A stretch of 9,928 bases of DNA, from contig CALIJH010000038.1 in assembly GCA_938017765.1 (NCBI GenBank), positions 1 through 9,928 on the forward strand. The letters are read 5' to 3'. The DNA is from an uncultured Leptotrichia sp. GTDB lineage: Bacteria; Fusobacteriota; Fusobacteriia; Fusobacteriales; Leptotrichiaceae. Below the pieces are notes generated by a model. The model was not told where the DNA came from. It saw nothing but the letters and a program-made list of their open reading frames with translations, and did not search any database. Every line of letters starts with the position of its first letter. Position 1 is the first letter of the stretch. The position numbers were made by a program, and so were the translations under genes. Below, one piece after another: positions 5,946 to 9,928 of the stretch.

Positions 5946-6470
5946 ATGATTTATGAATTGGACGGGATAAAACCTAAAATATCGGGAGAGGTATTTATTG
6001 CTGAAAGTGCTGATGTTATGGGAAATGTAGAACTGAATGACGGGGTAAATATATGGTTCGGTGCGGTACTAAGAGGAGATGTGGAGAAAATAATTATAGG
6101 GAAAAATAGTAATGTTCAGGATAATTCGACATTACATACTGATTTTAGACTTCCTTGTATCGTGGGAGAAAATGTTACTGTAGGTCATAATGTGATACTT
6201 CATAGCTGTGAAATAGGAGATAATGTGATAGTAGGAATGGGCAGCACAGTTTTAAACGGGACAAAAATCGCTCCTAACTGTCTTATAGGTGCAGGTTCTT
6301 TAGTTACTCATAAAATTCCTTATGAGAAAGGTGTTCTCATTTTAGGAAGTCCTGCTAAAATAGTGAGAAAATTGACTGATGAAGAGATAGAACATATTCA
6401 AAAAAATGCTGACCATTATGTAAAAAATGGAAAACTGTTTACTAAAACTTTGAAAAAGGAGAATGTCTAA
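5946..6470 (+). CDS. Gamma-class carbonic anhydrase-like hexapeptide-repeat protein (YrdA/PaaY type)
   Basis: The 174-residue protein is a left-handed beta-helix of hexapeptide repeats: 'GVNIWFGAVLRGDVEKIIIG', 'NVQDNSTLH', 'IVGENVTVGHNVILHSCEIG', 'NVIVGMGSTVLNGTKI' and 'NCLIGAGSLV'. Three metal-ligand histidines are in the expected places (His64, His81, His86), with the five-residue gap between the last two seen in gamma carbonic anhydrase Cam. The conserved Arg43-Gly-Asp and Gln58-Asp59-Asn60 are also present. It lacks an obvious Cam-type acidic loop, so it belongs to the short YrdA/PaaY-like branch, whose members are often of unproven activity (CO2 hydration or thioesterase-linked roles). 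I chose ATG 5946 (GGAG at 5930-5933, 12 nt away) over GTG 5937, which is too close to the ribosome binding site. It sits 19 nt after trmD and is last in the operon. Confidence 0.9.
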   Translation: MIYELDGIKPKISGEVFIAESADVMGNVELNDGVNIWFGAVLRGDVEKIIIGKNSNVQDNSTLHTDFRLPCIVGENVTVGHNVILHSCEIGDNVIVGMGSTVLNGTKIAPNCLIGAGSLVTHKIPYEKGVLILGSPAKIVRKLTDEEIEHIQKNADHYVKNGKLFTKTLKKENV

Positions 6471-6495
6471 AAAAAGCATAAAATGTGGTTTGTTT

Positions 6496-6523
6496 AAGGG
6501 CAGCCTAAAGGTTGTCTTTTTTT
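6496..6523 (+). terminator. Rho-independent terminator of the rimM-trmD operon
   Basis: A 10-bp stem (6496-6505 with 6510-6519, including three G-U pairs) surrounds the loop TAAA at 6506-6509. It is followed by an uninterrupted T-run, 6517-6523. It lies 26 nt after the stop codon of the carbonic anhydrase-like gene. The next 120 nt (6524-6644) show no gene or clear site. Confidence 0.85.
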
Positions 6524-6644
6524 ATTCATTATTGATATTTTTATATTTTCTTAGGAGCAATAAATTTGGAAAATTACTTTGTACCTTAATAATAATGAAG
6601 CTAAAATGATAAAAATGAAATACTGAAAATTATAAAATAAACTC

Positions 6645-6676
6645 TTTACAATACCTAAAAGGTATGTTACTATAAG
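6645..6676 (+). promoter_or_regulatory. padR promoter with inverted-repeat operator in the spacer
   Basis: TTTACA at 6645-6650 is a good -35. Candidate -10 sites are TACTAT at 6668-6673 (17-nt spacer) and TATAAG at 6671-6676 (20-nt spacer). Between them lies a perfect inverted repeat, ATACCT-AAA-AGGTAT, at 6651-6665. This is a natural binding site for the dimeric PadR-type protein encoded right downstream and implies autoregulation. The strong ribosome binding site AGGAGG at 6686-6691 follows. Binding by this PadR is inferred. Confidence 0.65.
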
Positions 6677-6697
6677 ATATAAATAAGGAGGTATATT

Positions 6698-7303
6698 ATG
6701 GATAAAATAATTTTAGGAATTTTAATGTTACACAGAATGACCGCATATGAGCTTCGAAATGTCATCAGGAATAATTTTAAATCTATGTGCAGTGATAGTC
6801 TCGGGAGTATTCAGGCAGCTCTCAAAAAATTGTTTATGTCGGAAATGGTTACTTTTGAAGAGCTTGTTGAAAAAGGAGTAAATAAAAAAAGATACTCAAT
6901 AACTGATATTGGGCAAAAAGCATTGATAGAATGGATAAGGGTTCCTATTGATATCTCAAAGACAAAAAATTTAGATATCGGAAAACTTCTTTTTATGGGA
7001 TATATTTCAAAAAATGAACAAAAAAATCTGATTGATAAAATCATTCATTCTTTAGAGGAAGAGTATACGGCACTAAAAAAATTAAGGGAATCAATACATA
7101 TCGAAGATGAAAGGACAGCACTTAAAAACTATTTACTTATAGATACAGAATATCAGGAGAGAATTAGAAATCTAAATAAAGGAAACGATATATCTGAAAA
7201 CATTAAAGAAATTAGTAAATTTACAGTGGCTACTTTAGACTATGGAATTGATATTACTGCTTTTAACATAGAATGGTTTAAAAAATTGAAGAAAAGAATA
7301 TAG
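6698..7303 (+). CDS. PadR-family transcriptional regulator
   Basis: The 201-residue protein has the PadR winged helix at residues 1-75: 'KIILGILMLHRMTAYELRNVI' (3-23), recognition region 'SLGSIQAALKKLFMSEMVTF' (34-53), and wing 'GVNKKRYSITDIGQKALIEWI' (60-80). Residues 90-200 form the helical C-terminal dimerisation region typical of the longer PadR (Vir_act_alpha_C) branch, with 'SLEEEYTALKKLRESI' and 'ATLDYGIDITAFNIEWFKKLKKRI'. Such proteins usually repress a neighbouring transporter or membrane-protein gene and respond to hydrophobic or toxic compounds. Here the neighbour, 18 nt downstream and co-directional, encodes a CPBP membrane protein. AGGAGG lies 6 nt before the ATG. The inverted repeat at 6651-6665 is the likely operator. 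The inducer is unknown. Confidence 0.92.
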   Translation: MDKIILGILMLHRMTAYELRNVIRNNFKSMCSDSLGSIQAALKKLFMSEMVTFEELVEKGVNKKRYSITDIGQKALIEWIRVPIDISKTKNLDIGKLLFMGYISKNEQKNLIDKIIHSLEEEYTALKKLRESIHIEDERTALKNYLLIDTEYQERIRNLNKGNDISENIKEISKFTVATLDYGIDITAFNIEWFKKLKKRI

Positions 7304-7321
7304 AAAGAAAGGTGAGATAAG

Positions 7322-8230
7322 ATGAATGATACAAATAGGGTTAAACGAAACATAATTATTTTTACGATGTTTAGTACTGCTTGTGGTTGGATAGGATATC
7401 TTGTCGATAAGTTGTCCGGTCAAGCCCATTATGAAAATGTTGGAACAATGGCAGGAGAAGAACCTTTTGGAATGCTTATCTGGTTAGTATCTCCATTAAT
7501 TTGTACAATTCTTCTTCGTACTTTTGGAGGAGACGGGTGGAAAAATTCAGCGTTTTCTATTAATTTTAAAAATAATAAAAAGTTATATTTGATTGGCTTT
7601 TTGATATATCCTACTGTTACTTTAATTGTTATATTACTGGGAGTAATAACGAAAGGTATCAAATTTTCCAATGTAAATATTGGAATTACAGCCTATATTG
7701 GGATTTTATCTGCACAGATTGTCGCTCAATTTATAAAAAATATATTTGAAGAATCAGTTTGGAGAGCCTATCTTACAAATCAATTGTTAAAATTAAAATT
7801 ATCCGATTTGAAATTGTACTTACTTATCGGATTTATCTGGTGGATTTGGCACTTGCCTTATATTATGATATTTTTGTCCGAAAGTGAAATACAAAACACT
7901 TTACCGGTTGGAAGATTGACTTTTTTCCTCATTGGAACAATAGTAGTAACATGTTGGACGGTGATGTATACGGAAATTTTTAGAGTTACTAAATCTATGT
8001 GGCCATTAGTTATTATGCATACTATGGAAGATGCAGTGATAAATCCGTTGCTTCTTTTAGGAATTGTATCTGTAGAAAAAAATCAGGCGTTTCTTTTTTC
8101 ACTTTCAGTAGGTATAATTCCTACAATTCTTTATTTAATAGTGGGATTAGCTATTAGAAATTGGAGAAAAAAACAAGAGAAACAAAGCAAAAAAGAAAAT
8201 GGAATTCCGTTTATCATTGGCAATGAATAA
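7322..8230 (+). CDS. CPBP-family (CAAX protease-like) intramembrane metalloprotease
   Basis: The 302-residue protein is strongly hydrophobic, with about seven or eight predicted membrane spans (around 10-28, 46-66, 88-110, 121-138, 164-184, 198-218 and 256-277, with a possible one at 226-250). It carries the three CPBP (Abi/CAAX) motifs. Motif 1, EExxxR, is Glu143-Glu144-SVW-Arg148. Motif 2 is WWIWH, ending in His177 (commonly FxxxH). Motif 3, HxxxD, is His233 to Asp237. These residues form the metal and catalytic site in the family, whose members cleave membrane or prenylated proteins or act in bacteriocin immunity. The ribosome binding site AAAGGTGA precedes the ATG. The tail after residue 280 is Lys-rich and cytoplasmic. 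Co-transcription with padR suggests regulated stress or peptide-immunity duty, but the substrate is unknown. Confidence 0.88.
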   Translation: MNDTNRVKRNIIIFTMFSTACGWIGYLVDKLSGQAHYENVGTMAGEEPFGMLIWLVSPLICTILLRTFGGDGWKNSAFSINFKNNKKLYLIGFLIYPTVTLIVILLGVITKGIKFSNVNIGITAYIGILSAQIVAQFIKNIFEESVWRAYLTNQLLKLKLSDLKLYLLIGFIWWIWHLPYIMIFLSESEIQNTLPVGRLTFFLIGTIVVTCWTVMYTEIFRVTKSMWPLVIMHTMEDAVINPLLLLGIVSVEKNQAFLFSLSVGIIPTILYLIVGLAIRNWRKKQEKQSKKENGIPFIIGNE

Positions 8231-8488
8231 TTATCCTTATAATACAATATAATATAATATCAAAAATAGACAGCTAAAAAATATTATAAAACAACAGTAA
8301 ATAGAAAAATCGAGATATTTTAAGAAAAACTAAAAATATTGTTTTAAATGAGAAAAATTTAGAGAGGAAGAATTTTGAAATTACTTCATATCATGTTATA
8401 TCGACATCGTTATTATTAATTTTTTCTGTTAGAATTTGTGTGTAAAGAAAAATAGAAAAAATTAATTAATATAATGGAGGTAAATAAT
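8231..8488 (+). promoter_or_regulatory. Intergenic leader with tandem TATAAT boxes and a possible 14-codon ORF
   Basis: Three TATAAT hexamers lie at 8238-8243, 8248-8253 and 8253-8258, but good -35 partners are not evident. Further on, AGGA at 8365-8368 precedes a TTG at 8375, opening a 14-codon frame (MKLLHIMLYRHRYY) that stops at 8417-8419. TAAAACAA near 8285-8292 and TTGTTTTA near 8339-8346 could pair across about 45 nt. No RNA family is recognised. The stretch might be the long 5' leader of the small membrane protein gene. Confidence 0.25.
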
Positions 8489-8773
8489 ATGTTTGAAGTA
8501 TTTTTATTTAATGTAACTATAGGAGGACTTGTGTTGTCGATAGGAGGATTGGGAGTATTGGAACTGATTGAAAAGTTTAAAATGAAATATAAAATAGTAA
8601 AAAGAGAGGATATGTATTTAAATAATGGAAAAGAAAATAATAAAGGGAATAATAAAGAAAACAGTAATATAAAAAAGAATATAAAAGAAAAAAGATATCA
8701 TCAGATAAAAATAGCAAGAAATAATGGAATAATAGATATAAGAATGACAAAATCAGAAAATGGAGTTGCATAA
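8489..8773 (+). CDS. Small single-pass membrane protein of unknown function
   Basis: The 94-residue product starts at ATG 8489, because GGAGG at 8476-8480 is 8 nt upstream. An in-frame ATG at 8474 overlaps that ribosome binding site and is rejected. Residues 2-27 are one hydrophobic, Gly-rich helix (FEVFLFNVTIGGLVLSIGG, then LGVLELI). Next is a basic segment KFKMKYKIVKRED (positive-inside side), then an Asn/Lys/Glu-rich linker (46-65) and a C-terminal segment 'YHQIKIARNNGIIDIRMTK'. I do not recognise the family. Holin-like, anchor or membrane peptide roles are all possible and unproven. It is separated from the CPBP gene by 258 nt and converges on trpS, so it is probably monocistronic. Confidence 0.7.
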   Translation: MFEVFLFNVTIGGLVLSIGGLGVLELIEKFKMKYKIVKREDMYLNNGKENNKGNNKENSNIKKNIKEKRYHQIKIARNNGIIDIRMTKSENGVA

Positions 8774-8810
8774 TATTACTGTATATAAGAACTCACCACA
8801 TATCTGAATA

Positions 8811-8848
8811 TTAAAATCAAAAGTCCCTGTTTATGATTTTTCAGGGAC
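8811..8848 (-). terminator. trpS rho-independent terminator
   Basis: On the plus strand GTCCCTG (8823-8829) pairs with CAGGGAC (8842-8848), 7 bp with a 12-nt loop. Read on the minus strand it follows the trpS stop and is directly followed by TTTTGATTTT (8822-8813). In the other direction the T-content is weaker, so it may also slow transcription from the small membrane protein gene. Confidence 0.85.
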
Positions 8849-8870
8849 CTGATATCTATTTTATTGTTTT

Positions 8871-8971
8871 GACTGTTTCGGCTATAATAATTTTGATGAT
8901 TTTTATCATTAATTCAGTCAATGAACCTGTAGGAACTTATTTCAGTTATAATAATTTTAATAACTTTTATC
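8871..8971. repeat. Two diverged direct repeats around the trpS stop codon
   Basis: Segments 8871-8907 and 8935-8971 align with a 64-nt offset. They share an identical 12-nt core TATAATAATTTT (8883-8894 and 8947-8958) and the end TTTTATC, with about 27 matches in 37 positions by hand. The second copy overlaps the last codons and stop of trpS, so the first looks like a diverged duplicate of the gene's 3' end. Most differences are transitions. Confidence 0.5.
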
Positions 8972-9928
8972 CAGTAATCCTGCGACACTTCTAACTTCTT
9001 CCATTTTTTTGGAAGCTACTGAACGGGCTTTTAAAGCACCGTCTTTTAGAATGGCATAAACATAGTCCATATTTTTTTCAAGCTGTTCACGCTTTTCTCT
9101 GAAAGGAGTGAAATAATCCATAAATTTGTCAAACAGTTCGTTTTTTCCGTGTCCGTAACCGTAATTTCCTGCTAAAAATTTTTGTCTCATTTCTTCGACT
9201 TCTTTTTCTGTTGAAAAGAGAGCGTATAATTTTGTTATATTATTATCAGGATTTTTAGGTTCTTCAAGAGGAGTGGAATCAGTAACAATACTCATAATCT
9301 GTTTCTTGATTTCTTTTTTCGGAATAAACATATTAATGACATTGCCATATGATTTGCTCATTTTATCGCCGTCGACTCCCGGTACAACCGCCAGATTTTC
9401 GACTATTTTTTCCTGTGGAAGTTTAAAAACTTCTTTGCCATATGTTTCGTTGAATTTAATTGCAATATCCCTTGTAATTTCAAGGTGTTGTTTTTGGTCT
9501 TTTCCCACGGGAACAATATCAGGCTCATACATTAATATATCGGCAGCCATTAAAACAGGATATGTAAATAAACCGACGTTGGGTTTTATACCTTTTGCAG
9601 TCTTATCCTTATATGAATGTGCCCGTTCAAGTAAACCCATAGGAGTGACATTGGCAAGTATCCATGCCAGTTCTGTATGTTCAGGAACATCAGATTGTAG
9701 GAAAATCACTGATTTTTCCGGATTAAGACCTAAAGCAAGATAATCTAAAAGAGCATTTATCGTATTCTTTTTTAAAGTTTCTCCGTCAGGTGAAGATGTA
9801 AGAGCGTGATAATTTGCAAGGAAATAAAATCCTTCGTATTTGTCCTGAAAATCTACAAACTGTTTTATCGCTCCGAAATAATTTCCTATATGCAGTATAC
9901 CGCTTGGCTGGATGCCTGATAAACTTCT
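8957..9928 (-). CDS. trpS: Tryptophanyl-tRNA synthetase, lacking only the first few codons
   Basis: The frame runs from the right edge to TAA at 8959-8957 and encodes 323 residues, close to the 325-335 of class I bacterial TrpRS; perhaps 3-7 N-terminal residues lie beyond the window. The enzyme activates tryptophan with ATP and charges tRNA-Trp. The ATP-binding 'SGIQPSGILHIGNYFGAI' (residues 4-21) holds the HIGH-type motif, here HIGN. The second signature is 'DGDKMSKSYGNVINMF', with KMSKS encoded at 9350-9364. Between them are 'YHALTS' and 'FLQSDVPEHTELAWIL', and after them the helical C-terminal anticodon-binding region ending 'RSVAGLLDKSY'. Shorter in-frame starts such as the GTG at 9709 are internal, since conserved motifs lie upstream. 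It is convergent with the small membrane protein gene and ends at the hairpin 8823-8848. Upstream control cannot be seen. Confidence 0.97.
   Translation of the reverse strand, partial: RSLSGIQPSGILHIGNYFGAIKQFVDFQDKYEGFYFLANYHALTSSPDGETLKKNTINALLDYLALGLNPEKSVIFLQSDVPEHTELAWILANVTPMGLLERAHSYKDKTAKGIKPNVGLFTYPVLMAADILMYEPDIVPVGKDQKQHLEITRDIAIKFNETYGKEVFKLPQEKIVENLAVVPGVDGDKMSKSYGNVINMFIPKKEIKKQIMSIVTDSTPLEEPKNPDNNITKLYALFSTEKEVEEMRQKFLAGNYGYGHGKNELFDKFMDYFTPFREKREQLEKNMDYVYAILKDGALKARSVASKKMEEVRSVAGLLDKSY

Noticed and set aside
6555..6590. A possible tiny TTG frame after a GGAG-like sequence downstream of the operon terminator
   Set aside because: It encodes only seven residues and has no other support.
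8957..9709. A shorter trpS starting at the GTG at 9709
   Set aside because: The frame continues to the window edge and encodes the conserved HIGN ATP-binding motif upstream of 9709.
9273..9743. A 156-codon plus-strand frame
   Set aside because: It is antisense to the conserved trpS gene, whose KMSKS and HIGN motifs prove the minus strand is coding.

Overview
The window is very A+T-rich DNA with Lys/Asn/Ile/Glu-rich proteins, strong GGAG-type ribosome binding sites and short U-tailed hairpins. Together with the signal-peptide TPR proteins that end in a conserved KFKALGL tail, this suggests a Fusobacteriota host, most likely Leptotrichia or a close relative. That placement is inference from composition and recalled family resemblance; no search was run.

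Region by region: (1) 1-2633 is a decaying family array. It holds the 3' part of one TPR-like gene (to 674), a small gene broken by a 5-bp tandem duplication (720-1057), a 23-codon remnant of another TPR-gene 3' end (1113-1184), a complete secreted TPR-like gene (1268-2428) and three 37-bp repeats derived from or resembling the gene's 3' end. (2) 2667-3332 is a minus-strand gene for an HTH plus coiled-coil protein, with its own terminator and promoter. (3) 3384-6523 is a plus-strand operon between a good extended -10 promoter and a strong terminator: a SPOUT-type RNA methyltransferase, a stand-alone DhaM-like EIIA phosphocarrier, rimM, trmD and a gamma-carbonic-anhydrase-like protein. (4) 6645-8230 is a PadR-type regulator followed by a CPBP (CAAX protease-like) membrane protein, behind a promoter with a perfect inverted repeat between its -35 and -10 elements. 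(5) 8231-8773 is a long leader and a small single-pass membrane protein of unknown function. (6) 8811-9928 is trpS on the minus strand, nearly complete, with a clear terminator.

Functionally, the central operon joins tRNA modification (TrmD), 30S maturation (RimM) and a probable further RNA methyltransferase with two metabolic-type proteins. The usual rpsP and rplS neighbours of rimM-trmD are absent, and DhaM has no DhaK or DhaL partner in the window. The PadR-CPBP pair looks like a small autoregulated stress or immunity module. The array at the left end shows how paralogous surface or periplasmic TPR genes duplicate, recombine through conserved 3' ends and decay. I did not find a clearly new multi-gene defence or mobile system. 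The most unusual items are the TPR-array footprints, the orphan DhaM and the operator-in-spacer PadR promoter.
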